NCBI GenBank assembly: GCA_023079485.1
Contig: CM041083.1
Coordinates: 65,901,196-65,965,195 of the forward strand
From: Archilochus colubris
Lineage: Eukaryota; Chordata; Aves; Apodiformes; Trochilidae
Length of the DNA stretch: 64,000 bases
Direction of reading: 5' to 3'
In this document: positions 1 to 23,999 of the stretch, piece by piece
Layout: each line of letters starts with the position of its first letter
Numbering within the stretch: position 1 is the stretch's first letter
Notes under the pieces: model-generated
The model's database searches: none
Told to the model about the DNA's origin: nothing
What the model saw: the letters and a program-made list of their open reading frames with translations, nothing else
Translations under genes and position numbers: made by a program

Positions 1-14
1 TTCTCCTTCAGACC

Positions 15-3000
15 ATGAAGCCCCCCTCTGAAGGTGAGAGACCCCTCCCCAGCAGCACCCGGCACTGCCAGGACCAAAAAGCTTTTTTCAGGCTTCTGGG
101 TGAGGAAACAGCCCCAAAAAAAAACCAGAATAGGGGAGGAGGAGTGGGGAGAACCTTATCCCCTACAGTATTAAAACCCAAACTGGGATTTTTCCACCCA
201 AAATATCATTTTAATAACTTTTCCCCCTCCTCCAGACAACGCCGTGGTGCGGGATTTCCTCTTGGCGGATGTTTGCTGCCGGATTTCTGATAAGGTCAGT
301 CCTTCAAAAATAGATAGTAATTTAGTCAGAAACGTCATGTTTTGGTTATTTTTTCTCCCTGAATTCAGCCCTTGTATATTTTTTTCCTCAAATTGCTGTT
401 TTTCTCCTCATTTCCCCAGTATCTGCTGGCCATGGTCTTCACCTACTTCCAGCGTGCCCGCCTGTCCCCCGCCGAGTACACCTGCACCAACTTCTTTGCT
501 GCCCTGTATGTACCCCCAGCTCCTTAACAAACCTTCATTAACCACCTCTAATTAACAGTTAATTAACCTCTAATTAATCCTCATTAACAAAACCAGGGGT
601 TTGCTAACGAAGCACTGAGCTCCATTAGCTCAACCTGGGCTTAACCCCAACCTTCGATCCTCACCCCGCCTGCTCCGCATCCCCCCTTGCTGGATTGACC
701 CAAATCCCCTGAATCTGCCCCATTTTTCCCCCCTTCCTGCAGGTACCTGGCGAATGACATGGAGGAGGACAACGAGGAGCCCAAGTTGGGGATCTTACCC
801 TGGGCTCTGGGGCGACGCTGGCGCCAGCTCTTGCCTCGCTTCCTCCAGCGCCGCGATCGCCTCTGGGCCCGCATGAGCTACCGGGCCCTGGTCAGTCGGC
901 GCTGCTGCCAGGAGGTAGGTGCCAAAACACACCCAAAACCACAGGAAATAACCCCAAAAAAGCTCCCTCAGCTCCCCCCCAAAACCACAAGAGATCACCC
1001 CTAAAAAGACCCCTGAGCTCCCCCCCAAGAAGCCTCCTCAGATCACCCCCCAGACCCAACAGATCACCCAAAAACCCCCTAGCCCCCCAACCCCAACAGA
1101 TCACCCCAAAAAGCCCCCTTAGGTACTCCCCCAAAACCCCAACAGATCACCCCAAAAAGCCCCCTTAGCTCCTCCCCAAAACCCCAACAGATCACCCCAA
1201 AAAAGCCTCCTTAGCTCCCTCCCAAAGCCCCAACAGATCACCCCAAAAAGCCCCCTCAGCTCCACCCCCCAAAAAACCCTCTCAGCTCCCCCCCAGAACC
1301 CCAACAGGTCACCCCAAAAAAGCCCCCTCAGCTCCTCCCCAAAAAGCCTCCTCAGATCACCCCCCAGACCCCAACAGATCATCCCAAAAAGCCCCCTTAG
1401 CTCCTCTCCCAATACCCCAACAGATCACCCCAAAAAGCCCCCTTGGCTTGCCCCCCAAAACCCCAACAGATCACCTCAAAAAAACCCTCTCAGCTCCACC
1501 CCCCAAAACCCCAACAGGTCACCCCAAAACCCCCCTAAGCTATCCTCCAGAAAGCCCCGTCAGCTCCCCCCAAAACTCCAACAGATCACCCCAAAAAAGC
1601 CCCCTCAGTTCCCTCACAAAACCTCCATCAGCTCCCCCCCAAAACCACAACAGATCACCCCCCAGACCCCAACAGATCACCCCAAAAAGCCCCCTTAGCT
1701 CCTCCCCAAAACCCCAACAGATCACCCCAAAAAGCCTCCTCAGCTCCCTCCCAAAGCCCCAACAGATCACCCCAAAAAGCCCCCTCAGCTCCACCCCCAA
1801 AAAACCCTCTCAGCTCCCCCAGAACCCCAACAGGTCACCCCAAAACCCCCCTAAGCTACCCTCCAAAAAGCCCCCTCAGCTCCCCCCAAAACTCCAACAG
1901 ATCACCCCAAAAAAGCCCCCACAGTTCCCTCACAAAACCTCCATCAGTTCCCCCCAAAACCACAACAGATCACCCCAAAACCCTCCCTAAGCTGCCCTCC
2001 AAAAAGCCCCCTCAGCTCCCACCCAAAACCACAACAGATCACCCTAAAAAGCCTCCTGAGCTCCACCCCAAAACCCCAACAGATCACCCCAAAAAAGCCT
2101 CCTCAGATCACCCCCCAGACCCCAACAGATCACCCCAAAAAGCCCCCTTAGCTCCTCTCCCAATACCCCAACAGATCACCCCAAAAAGACCCCTTAGCTC
2201 CTCCCCCAAAACCCCAACAGATCACCCCCAAAAAGCCTCCTCAGCTTCCTCCCAAAACCCCAACAGATCACCCCAAAAAAGCCTCCTTAGCTCCCTCCCA
2301 AAGCCCCAACAGATCACCCCAAAAAGCCCCCTTAGGTTCTCCCCCAAAACCCCAACAGATCACCCCAAAAAAGCCTCCTTAGCTCCCTCCCAAAGCCCCA
2401 ACAGATCACCCCAAAAAGCCCCCTCAGCTCCACCCCCCAAAAAACCCTCTCAGCTCCCCCAGAACCCCAACAGGTCACCCCAAAACCCCCTTCAGCTCCC
2501 TCCCAAAACCTCCCTCAGCTCCCCCCCCAAAACCCCAACAGATCACCCCAAAAAGCCCCCTCAGCTCCACCCCCCAAAAAACCCTCTCAGCTCCCTCAGA
2601 ACCCCAACAGGTCACCCCAAAAAACCCCCCTAAGCTATCCTCCAGAAAGCCCCCTCAGCTCCCCCCAAAACTCCAACAGATCACCCCAAAAAAGCCCCCA
2701 CAGTTCCCTCACAAAACCTCCATCAGTTCCCCCCAAAACCCCAACAGATCACCCCAAAACCCTCCCTAAGCTACCCTCCAAAAAGCCCCCTCAGCTCCCA
2801 CCCAAAACCCCAACAGATCACCCCAAAAAACCCTCTCAGCTCCCCCAGAACCCCAACAGGTCACCCCAAAACCCCCCTCAGCTCCCCCCCAAGAAACCTC
2901 CTCAGATCACCCCCCAGACCCCAACAGATCACCCCAAAAAGCCCCCTTAGCTTCCCCCCAAAACCCCAACAGATCACCCCAAAAAGCCCCCTCAGCTCCC

Positions 3001-5697
3001 CCCAAAACCACAACAGATCACCCCAAAACCCTCCCTAAGCTGCCCTCCAAAAAGCCCCCTCAGCTCCCACCCAAAACCACAACAGATCACCCTAAAAAGC
3101 CTCCTGAGCTCCACCCCAAAACCCCAACAGATCACCCCAAACCCCCTCCTAAGCTCTCCCCCGAAACCCCAACAGATCACCCCCAAAAAGCCCCCTCAGC
3201 TCCCCCCCAAAACCACAACAGATCACCCCAAAAAAGCCTCCTCAGATCACCCCCCAGACCCCAACAGATCACCCCAAAAAGCCCCCTTAGGTTCTCCCCC
3301 AAAACCCCAACAGATCACCCCAAAAAAGCCTCCTTAGCTCCCTCCCAAAGCCCCAACAGATCACCCCAAAAAGCCCCCTTGGCTTGCCCCCCAAAACCCC
3401 AACAGATCACCCCAAAAAGCCCCCTCAGCTCCGCCCCCCAAAAAACCCTCTCAGCTCCCCCAGAACCCCAACAGGTCACCCCAAAACCCCCCTAAGCTAT
3501 CCTCCAGAAAGCCCCGTCAGCTCCCCCCAAAACTCCAACAGATCACCCCAAAAAAGCCCCCTCAGTTCCCTCACAAAACCTCCATCAGTTCCCCCCCAAA
3601 ACCACAACAGATCACCCCCCAGACCCCAACAGATCACCCCAAAAAGCCCCCTTAGCTCCTCCCACAAAACCCCAACAGATCACCCCAAAAAAGCCTCCTC
3701 AGCTCCCTCCCAAAGCCCCAACAGATCACCCCAAAAAACCCCCTCAGCTCCACCCCCAAAAAACCCTCTCAGCTCCCCCCCAAAACCCCAACAGGTCACC
3801 CCAAAACCCCCCTAAGCTACCCTCCAAAAAGCCCCCTCAGCTCCCCCCAAAACCCCAACAGATCACCCCAAAAAAGCCCCCTCAGTTCCCTCACAAAACC
3901 TCCATCAGTTCCCCCCAAAACCACAACAGATCACCCCAAAACCCTCCCTAAGCTGCCCTCCAAAAAGCCCCCTCAGCTCCCACCCAAAACCACAACAGAT
4001 CACCCTAAAAAGCCTCCTGAGCTCCACCCCAAAACCCCAACAGATCACCCCAAAAAGCCCCCTTAGCTCCTCCCCCAAAACCCCAACAGATCACCCCAAA
4101 AAGCCCCCTTAGGTTCTCCCCCAAAGCCCCAACAGATCACCCCAAAAAGCCCCCTTAGCTTCCCCCCAAAAAACCCTCTCAGCTCCCCCAGAACCCCAAC
4201 AGGTCACCCCAAAACCCCCCTAGCTCCCCCCCAAGAAACCTCCTCAGATCACCCCCCAGACCCCAACAGATCACCCCAAAAAGCCCCCTTGGCTTGCCCC
4301 CCAAAACCCCAACAGATCACCTCAAAAAGCCCCCTCAGCTCCACCCCCCAAAAAACCCTCTCAGCTCCCCCAGAACCCCAACAGGTCACCCCAAAACCCC
4401 CTTCAGCTCCCTCCCAAAACCTCCCTCAGCTCCCCCCCCAAAACTCCAACAGATCACCCCAAAAAAGCCCCCTCAGTTCCCTCACAAAACCTCCATCAGT
4501 TCCCCCCAAAACCACAACAGATCACCCCAAAACCCTCCCTAAGCTGCCCTCCAAAAAGCCCCCTCAGCTCCCACCCAAAACCACAACAGATCACCCTAAA
4601 AAGCCTCCTGAGCTCCACCCCAAAACCCCAACAGATCACCCCAAAAAAGCCTCCTCAGATCACCCCCAAGACCCCAACAGATCGCCCCAAAAAGCCCCCT
4701 TAGCTCCTCCCCAATACCCCAACAGATCACCCCAAAACCTCCCTCAGCTCCCCCCAAAACCCCAACAGATCACCCCAAAATAAGCCCCTAGAGCTTCGCC
4801 CCAAAACCTCCCTGATTTCCCCCAACTGATCACCCCAAAAAAGCCCCCTCAGCTCCCTCATGAAACCTCCCTCAGCTCCCCCCCAAACCCCAACAGATCA
4901 CCCCAAAAAAGCCCCCTCAGCTCCCCCCCAAACCCCAACGAATCACCCCAAAAAGCCCCTCAACCCCCCAAAAACCCCTCACACCCCCCCCTTAAAAGAT
5001 CCACCCCCCAAAACTTTGAAGGCACCAAAACCAGGGGGAGAATTTTAAACAAAAATTTAATTTTTTACACTCATTTTGCTGTTCCCTGCTGAAAAACGGG
5101 TGATTTTGGGGCTAAAAGTTGCTTTTTGCATATTTTTAAGGTTAATTCATGAGGTTTTGGTGTAGGCAGGAGGGGTGGGTGCCATTTAACACCCCCCCTT
5201 TTTTTTTTTTTTTTACCTTCCTGCTCCCAGATTTTTCCACCAGTGCTGTGGGGACCCAACCACCCCCAAACTGTGGGTTTTTTGAGCTTAAAAAGTGGGA
5301 TTTTTACCCAAAATATGGGAATTTAAACCCCCGGGGGGGGGTGTGGGTGTGGGGTGTAACCCCCCCCCTTAGTCCTTGGGGTTTCTATTTGAACCCCTCC
5401 AAACTAAGGGGGTGGCGTGGTATTTTTTAGCCCTTTTTTTCCCCAAAAAGTCCCAAAATTGTGGTTTTTCACCCCAAATCTGGGCTGTGTTTGCAGGTGA
5501 TGGCAGCAGAACCCCAGCACTGGGCTTGGCGGAGGGAACGGACCCTCTCCCACAGCGGGACCACCCGGGACCACCACTCCTCCCCCTGCCTGCGTTGTGC
5601 CCGCCCCCTGCCCGCCCCTCCGCGGGAGGATGACCCAAAACCCGCCGAATTCACCCCAAAAGGATCGCAGCTTCAACTGGGGGCCAAACCACGCTGA
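15..5697 (+). CDS. SPDYC: Speedy/RINGO family CDK activator, SPDYC-like (5 coding exons)
   Basis: Coding exons 15-99, 236-294, 420-505, 743-914 and 5497-5697 join in phase into 200 codons plus TGA, each bordered by AG/GT. Speedy proteins bind and activate CDK1/CDK2 without cyclin-type T-loop phosphorylation. The Speedy box is visible: DQKAFFRLL near residue 20, then [20 protein letters not shown], the [10 protein letters not shown] segment, YLANDMEED at about 77-85, [16 protein letters not shown] near 117-132, and [10 protein letters not shown] in the last exon. The C paralogue is inferred from the neighbour CAPN1, not from sequence alone. The start is the first ATG in frame (ACCATGA context), but a CAG lies just before it at the window edge, so an upstream coding exon cannot be excluded. 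The protein is shorter than human SPDYC as I recall it. The last intron (915-5496) is almost all minisatellite. Confidence 0.88.
920..5000. repeat. C-rich ~45-bp minisatellite filling SPDYC intron 4
   Basis: About 4 kb of imperfect copies of a roughly 44-46-bp unit built from CCCCAACAGATCACCCC, a short A run, GCCCCCTCAGCTCC and CCCCAAAACC. Unit order varies (CTTAGCTCC, CTCAGATCACC and AAACCCTCTCAGC variants recur in blocks), so there is a higher-order pattern. The + strand is nearly free of G; the complement has G runs every few bases. Long open frames here simply reflect a unit poor in stop codons. Confidence 0.95.
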
Positions 5698-6050
5698 AAA
5701 TGCAGAGATTTGGGAGGTTTTTGTTGGTTTTTTTCACCTCAAGGCAAAATTTGGGGTGTTTTAACTCAAAACCTACCTCAAAACCACTTCTTTCCACAGT
5801 GGGAAGTTCAGATTTTTGATGCTTTTCCCTTTTTTTCCCCATTTTCCCCCAACTGTTTCATAACAAGTAGAAAAAAACCTGCCCCCAGCTCACTGCTTTT
5901 CAACTCTTTTCCCCGTTTTTAGCCCCAAAACTCCTCAATGAATGAGGTGGCACTGAGCCCCCCGCCCTTTTTGAGGCAAAAAGTGGGGAAAATGAGCAAA
6001 ATGATTTAGTGGAAAATGTCCTCTCAACGTGTGTGTAAACAGCTGGGTCC
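5698..6050. other. SPDYC 3' flank / probable 3' UTR
   Basis: Sequence between the SPDYC stop and the CACGTG minisatellite. It is T- and C-rich. I see no AATAAA or ATTAAA signal, so the transcript end cannot be placed. Confidence 0.4.
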
Positions 6051-7800
6051 TTACACGTGTGTTTCATGTGTCCTGACATGTCACACGTGTGTTATGTGTG
6101 TCCTGACACCATCACACACACGTCCTGACATGTCATGTGTTCTGTGTCCTGACACCATCACACACATGTCCTGCCCTGCACACGTGTGTTCTGTGTGTCC
6201 TGACATGTCACACGTGTGTTATGTGTCCTGACACCATCACACACACGTCCTGACATGTCATGTGTTCTGTGTCCTGACACCATCACACACATGTCCTGCC
6301 CTGCACACATGTGTTCTGTGGCCTGACACTTCACACGTGTGCTGTGTCCTGTCACCATCACACATGTTCTGCCCTGCACATGTGTGTTCTGTGTCACACG
6401 TGTGTGCTGTGTCCTGACACCATCACACACACGTCCTGCCATGTCACATGTGTGTTCTGTCCTGACATGTCATGTGTGTGTTCTGTGTGTCCTGACACAT
6501 TCCACACATGTCCTGCCCTTCACATGTGTGTTCTGTTTGTCCTGATATGTCACATGTGTGTTCTATCCTGACACCTCACACGTGTGTTCTGTGTCCTGAC
6601 ACCATCACACATGTCCTGCCCTGCACATGTGTGTTCTGTGTCCTGACATGTCACACGTGTTTTCTGTGTCCTGCCCTGCACACGTGTGTGCTGTGTCCTG
6701 TCACCATCACACACATGTTCTGCCCTGCACATGTGTTCTGTGTGTCCTGACATGTTACACGTGTGTTCTGTGCCTGTCACCATCACACACGTCCTGATCT
6801 GCACATCTGTTCTGTGTGTCCTGCCCTGCACACGTGTGCTGTGTCCTGTCACCATCACACATGTCCTGCCCTGCACACATGTGTTCTGTGTGTCCTGACA
6901 TGTTACATGTGTGTTCTGTGTCCTGTCACCATCACACACTTCCTGCCCTGCACACGTGTGTTCTGTGTGTCCTGACACCATCACACACGTCCTGACACTT
7001 CACATGTGTGTTCTGTGTGTCCTGACACATTCCACACACGTCCTGACCTGCACGTGTGTTCTGTGTGTCCTGACACATTCCACACATGTCCTGACCTGCA
7101 CGTGTGTTCTGTGTGTCCTGCCCTGCACACATGTGTGCTGTGTCCTGACACCATCACACACATGTCCTGTTCTTCACACGTGTGTTCTGTCCTGACACCA
7201 TTGCACACATGTCCTGCCCTTCACACGTGTGTGCTGTGTCCTGACACAATCCACACACGTCCTGATATGTCACACGTGTGTTCTGTCCTGCCCTGCACAT
7301 GTGTGTGCTGTGTCCTGTCACCATCACACACATGTCCTGCCCTGCACACGTGTTCTGTGTCCTGACATGTTACATGTGTGTTCTGTGTCCTGTCACCATC
7401 ACACTTCCTGCCCTGCACACGTGTGTTCTGTGTGTCCTATCCTGCACACACGTTCTACCCCGCACATGTGTTCTGTGTGTCCTGACATGTCACACGTGTG
7501 TGCTGTGTCCTGACACCATCACACACACGTCCTGACCTGCACACACGTGTTCTGTGTCCTGACATGTTACACGTGTGTTCTGTGTCCTGTCACCATCACA
7601 CACGTCCTGCCCTGCACACGTGTGTTCTGTGTCCTGACATGTCACACGTGTGTTCTGTGTGTCCTGACACGTTCGACACCCATGTCCTGACCTGCACGTG
7701 TGTTCTGTGTCCTGCCCTCCACACGTGTGTTCTGTGTGTCCTGTCACCCTGTACACGTGTGTTCTGTGTGTCCTGCCCTGCACACGTGTGTTCCGTGTCC
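6050..7800. repeat. CACACGTGTG minisatellite between SPDYC and CAPN1
   Basis: Tandem array of roughly 30-45-bp units mixing TGTCCTGACATGTCACACGT, ACCATCACACACA, CTGCCCTGCACACGTGTG and TTCTGTG. Almost every unit carries the palindrome CACACGTGTG with an E-box CACGTG at its centre; by eye there are about thirty or more. Alternating purine-pyrimidine stretches recur throughout. The open frames on both strands are repeat artefacts. Confidence 0.95.
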
Positions 7801-8136
7801 CAGCCCCCCGCCCACTCGTGTCCCCCCACCCCACGCGTGTCCCCGCCCCCCCCCCCCGCATTGCAGATAAATCCCCGCAGTCCGTCACTCCCCAAAACCT
7901 CCCAAACGGCCCCAAAAAAACCCCACCCTCCTCCCCCAAAATCCCGCGGCTTCCCCCCATTTCCCCGGGCACCGTGGGAGGAGTCTCGAGTGGGGGTGGG
8001 GGAAGGGGCGGGGGCTTCACCCCGGCCTCGCCTTCCCCTTCCAGGAAGAATTTTTGGGACTTTTTTCCCCAGAGTTTCTGCCTCGTTTTGCCCCAAAAAG
8101 CTGCAAATTTGGGAGCTCCCCCCCACCCCCAGCCAG
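7801..8136 (+). promoter_or_regulatory. Possible CAPN1 promoter / non-coding first exon
   Basis: A GC-rich, CpG-containing stretch follows the minisatellite and leads into a segment ending CCCAGCCAG, followed by a good donor GTGAGT at 8137. CAPN1 has its start codon in an exon preceded by an acceptor (11923), so a non-coding upstream exon is required, and this is the best-looking place. It is inference from composition and one splice donor; no TATA box or initiator was identified. Confidence 0.25.
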
Positions 8137-8553
8137 GTGAGTCCCACGGGGGGTCCACGGGGGTCTCCTGGGAGGTGACAAGGAGGGGGGGAAGGGTCGG
8201 GGGGGGCTGCTCCACTTACACAATTTCAACAGCTCGGGGTTGGGGGAAAAAAGGGGGAAAATGGGCAAAAAGCAACGTTTGGACCCATTTTTCCTCTGGG
8301 CTGCCAACCAGGAAGGGGGGGGAAGAATAGGGGGGGGCCTCTCTTCCCCCCTTTCCACCAGGAAATAGATTTTGGGGGGATTAAAGCCAGAAAGGGGGAA
8401 ATTTCTGGTGCCTTTTTTTTTGGGGGGGGGTCACTCAATATTTAGGATTTTTTTTGCTGCTGTTTCCTCGGTTTTTTAATTTTTTTTCCCCTTCCTTTTC
8501 CTTGTTTTTCCTGTTCCCAGGGAGACGGGAGGGGCAGCAGGACCCTGGGGCAC

Positions 8554-8951
8554 CTGCCCTCCTGGAAACGGGGTGAAAAGAGGTGATTTTTGGCCCGCTT
8601 AACCAAAAAGTGTAAGTTTGGGGTGGGTTCCCAGGTTGGTTTTTTTTGGGGGGGGGGGGGAAAGTAGAAAGTTCCCCCCAGAGAACGAGGGGGATTTTGT
8701 CACCCAGAACCTCATTATTGAGAACTTAATTAACACCTGCTGGGGACCCTCTGCCCTCCTGGAAATGGGGTGAAAAGAGGTGATTTTTGGCCTGCTTAAC
8801 CAAAAAGAGTAAGTTTGGGGGGGGGTGGTCGCTTGGGGGGGCTCCCAGGATGGGGTTTTTTTTGGGGGGGTGGGGGGAAGTGGAAAGTTTCCCCCAGAGA
8901 ACAAGGGGAACTTTGTCACCCTGAACCTCATTACTGAGAACTTAATTAACA
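8554..8951. repeat. Two-copy direct tandem duplication, unit ~197 bp
   Basis: The segment beginning CTGCCCTCCTGGAAA at about 8554 recurs at 8751 and stays recognisable to about 8950, through the GGTGAAAAGAGGTGATTTTT, AAAGTTTGGGG, poly-G and CTTAATTAAC landmarks. It lies upstream of CAPN1. No gene content was seen. Confidence 0.85.
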
Positions 8952-10020
8952 GGAAGCTCATTAACCAGAACCTCCTTAATGAACCAGGTGGGTGAGGAGT
9001 TAGGCCTCAATTCTGCCCCAAGAAGCTGCTTGGGGAGGGGGGGGAAAGAACCCCCTTGTCCCCCAGCCTTCATTTTGGGGCCAATTTGGCCTTTTTGGGG
9101 CCGATTTGCTCTTTTTTGAGGCCAATTTGCTCTTTTTTTGGGCCATTTTGCCCTTTTTTGGGGCCAAACCCTCCGATTTTGGGTCTTGCTGAGCTCTGGG
9201 CTGACAGAACCTCCCGTGGGTCTGGGTGGGGGGGCTCTGCTGTCGACTCTAATTAAGCTCCCCCAGGCTTAATTAAGCTTCCCCTTTGCTTAATTAAACT
9301 CCCCTGTGCTTAATTAGGCCCTGACCAGGTTGAACCCGGGCCCGGCAGGCGGGGAGGGGTGTGTGACACTTGCAGGACCTGTTTTGGGGCCGTTTCACCC
9401 CAATTCGTCACCCTTTGGGGTGCCCGGGGTGTGGGGTTGTCCCTGGTTTTTGTTTTTTTTTTTTTATTCCCCCAGGGCCGTTTCGAGGTTAAACCCAACT
9501 ATTTTGGGCCCTCTCGGGTTACTGGCAGCCAACAGCTGCAGAAGGAGGGGGGGGGAAGATTTAGAGGGTTTCCCCACCCCTTTAATTCCTTCTTTTCCCC
9601 CCAAAACAGCATCGTCACCAAAATCAGCCCTGTGCAGCTCAGGAAAGACCCCAAATTTGGGGGGGTTTACAGAATTTTTTAGTATTTTCCTCCCTCCCCC
9701 CCCCCCCAAATAAGTTCTCCACGGGATCATAATCAACTCCGGGTGGGATAAAACCCAACTGTGGGGTTGTTTTGGGGTCAAAATTCTCCTTTTTCTCTCA
9801 AGGGAGGATCCCAAAGCAGACCCAACACCCCTAAAATTCCCCAAAATTCCCAGTTTTCCCCCAAAACATCTGGCAGGGGGTAGGGTGTGCATCTCCCTGT
9901 GTCCGTCCCCCCCTGCCTCAGGCCAAGCTCTCTGTATTTAATTACTTAAATGCTGCTAATTATTTGCTCTGAGTTCCCCAACTAATGAAATGCATCCAAA
10001 TTTCCCCAAAATGCATCCAA
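8952..10020. other. Intergenic DNA with short TTAATTAA and GGGGCCAATTT repeats
   Basis: No gene recognised. 9060-9180 holds a few copies of a TTTTGGGGCCAATTTG-type unit. 9248-9320 holds four copies of a ~22-bp unit containing CTTAATTAAGCTCCCC. The remainder is unremarkable G/T-rich sequence, probably part of the first CAPN1 intron. Confidence 0.5.
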
Positions 10021-11880
10021 TTTAAAAAAAAAAAAAAAGAAAAAAAGAGGTTTTATTGTTCTTACCCCATCCCCATCTTTCCCGATTTCCCACCACAGAG
10101 AAAAAAATAATCTGGGAAACAACTTGAGAATTAGGTGGGAAAACCTCAAAAGTTTGGTGGAAAACCTGGAGAATTATGTGGTAAAAACCTAAAAAAAAAA
10201 GAGGTTTTGTTGGTCTTCCCCCCTATCTTTCCTGATTTCTCATTGCAGAGAAAAAAATACTAGAGCAAACACCTTGAGAATTAGGCAGGAAAACTTTGAA
10301 AGTTTGGTGGAAAACCTGGAGAGTTATGTGGTAAAAACCCCAAAAAAAGAGAAAAAAATCATGTAGGAAACAGCTCGAGAATTACTTGGGAAAACCTCAA
10401 AAGTTTGGTGGAAAACCTGGAGAATTCTGTGGTAAAAACCCAAAAAAAAGAGAAAAAAATCATGTAGGAAACAGCTCGAGAATTAGGTGGGAAAACCTCA
10501 AAAGTTGAATGGGAAATTATGAGGTAAAAACCCCTCAAAAAAGAAGTTTTATTGTTCTTCCCCCCAATCTTTCCTGATTTCCCACCACAGAGAAAATAAT
10601 CATGTGGGAAACACCTTGAGAATTAGGTGGGAAAACCTCGAAAGTTTGGTGGAAAACCTGGAGAATTCTGTGGTAAAAACCCCCAAAAAAGAGAAAAATG
10701 TCATGTAGGAAACAGCTCGAGAATTAGGTGGGAAAACCTCAAAAGTTTGGTGGAAAACCTGGAGAATTCTGTGGTAAAAACCCCAAAAAAATAAAAAAAT
10801 CATGTAGGAAACAGCTCGAGAATTAGGTGAGAAAACCTCAAAAGTTTGGTGGAAAACCTGGAGAATTCTGTGGTAAAAAACCCCAAAAAAGAGGAAGAAA
10901 TCATGTAGGAAACACCTCGAGAATTAGGTGGGAAAACCTCAATAGTTTGGTGGAAAACCTGGAGAATTATGTGGTAAAAACCTAAAAAAAAACCAGGTTT
11001 TGTTGTTCTTCCCCCCTATCTTTCCTGATTTCACACCACAGAGAAAAAAAATCATGTGGGAAACACCTCGAGAATTAGGTGGGAAAACCTCAATAGTTTG
11101 GTGGAAAACCTGGAGAATTCTGTGGTAAAAAACCCAAAAAAAGAGAAAAATGTCATGTAGGAAACAGCTCAAGAATTAGGTGGGAAAACCTCAAAAGTTC
11201 AGTGGAAAATTATGAGGTAAAAACCCCCCAAAAAAGAGGTTTTATTGTTCTTCCCCTCCCATCTTTCCTGATTTCTCACTGCAGAGAAAAAAATAATGGA
11301 GGAAACACCTTGAGAATTAGGCAGGAAAACCTTGAAAGTTTGGTGGAAAACCTGGAGAGTTATGTAGTAAAAACCCCAAAAAAAGAGAAAAAAATCATGC
11401 AGGAAACAGCTTGAGAATTAGGTGGGAAAACCTCAAAAGTTTGGTGGAAAATTATGAGGTAAAAACCCCCCAAAAAAGAGGTTTTATTGTTCTTCCCCCC
11501 AATCTTTCCTGATTTCCCACCACAGAGAAAATAATCATGTGGGAAACACCTCGAGAATTAGGTGGGAAAACCTCAAAAGTTTGGTGGAAAACCTGGAGAG
11601 TTATGTGGTAAAAAACCCCAAAAAAGAGAAAAATGTCATGTAGGAAACAGCTCGAGAGTTAGGTGGGAAAACCTCAAAAGTTTGGTGGAAAATTATGAGG
11701 TAAAAACCCCCCAAAAAAGAGGTTTTGTTGTTCTTCCTCCCCCATCTTTCCTGATTTCCCACCACAGAGAAAAAAATCACCTTGAAATTTAGGTGGGAAA
11801 ACCTCAAAAGTTCGGTAGAAAACCTCGAAAATTCTGTGGTAAAAACCCCCAAAAAACAAACAAAAAGATGTTTTATGTTT
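10020..11880. repeat. ~100-bp tandem array abutting the CAPN1 start exon
   Basis: About 1.85 kb of roughly 100-bp units with landmarks GAATTAGGTGGGAAAACCTC, AAAGTTTGGTGGAAAACCTG and TGTGGTAAAAACC. Some units are extended by TTTTATTGTTCTTCCCCC followed by TTTCCTGATTTCCCACCACAG. That extension looks like a 3' splice site and matches the real one at 11897-11923, so the array grew from the end of the intron. Acceptor-like copies end near 10098, 10247, 10591, 11041, 11284, 11525 and 11766. Confidence 0.93.
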
Positions 11881-11924
11881 TTCCCCTCCCCATTTTTCCC
11901 GATTTCCCACTTTTTTTCCCCAGG

Positions 11925-23999
<12,075 letters not shown>

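Noticed and set aside
12..33. A separate tiny first SPDYC exon ending at the GT at 34
   Set aside because: Splicing there to an exon at 72 breaks the frame; reading straight through 15-99 keeps the Speedy-box start in frame and ends at a good donor.
920..5000. CRISPR-like regular repeat array
   Set aside because: Units are contiguous and degenerate, with no unique spacers; the sequence is a vertebrate intron with splice sites on both sides.
6050..7800. Cys/His-rich open frames resembling metal-binding proteins
   Set aside because: They are translations of TGTGTCCTGACACCATCACA repeats, open on both strands and in several frames.
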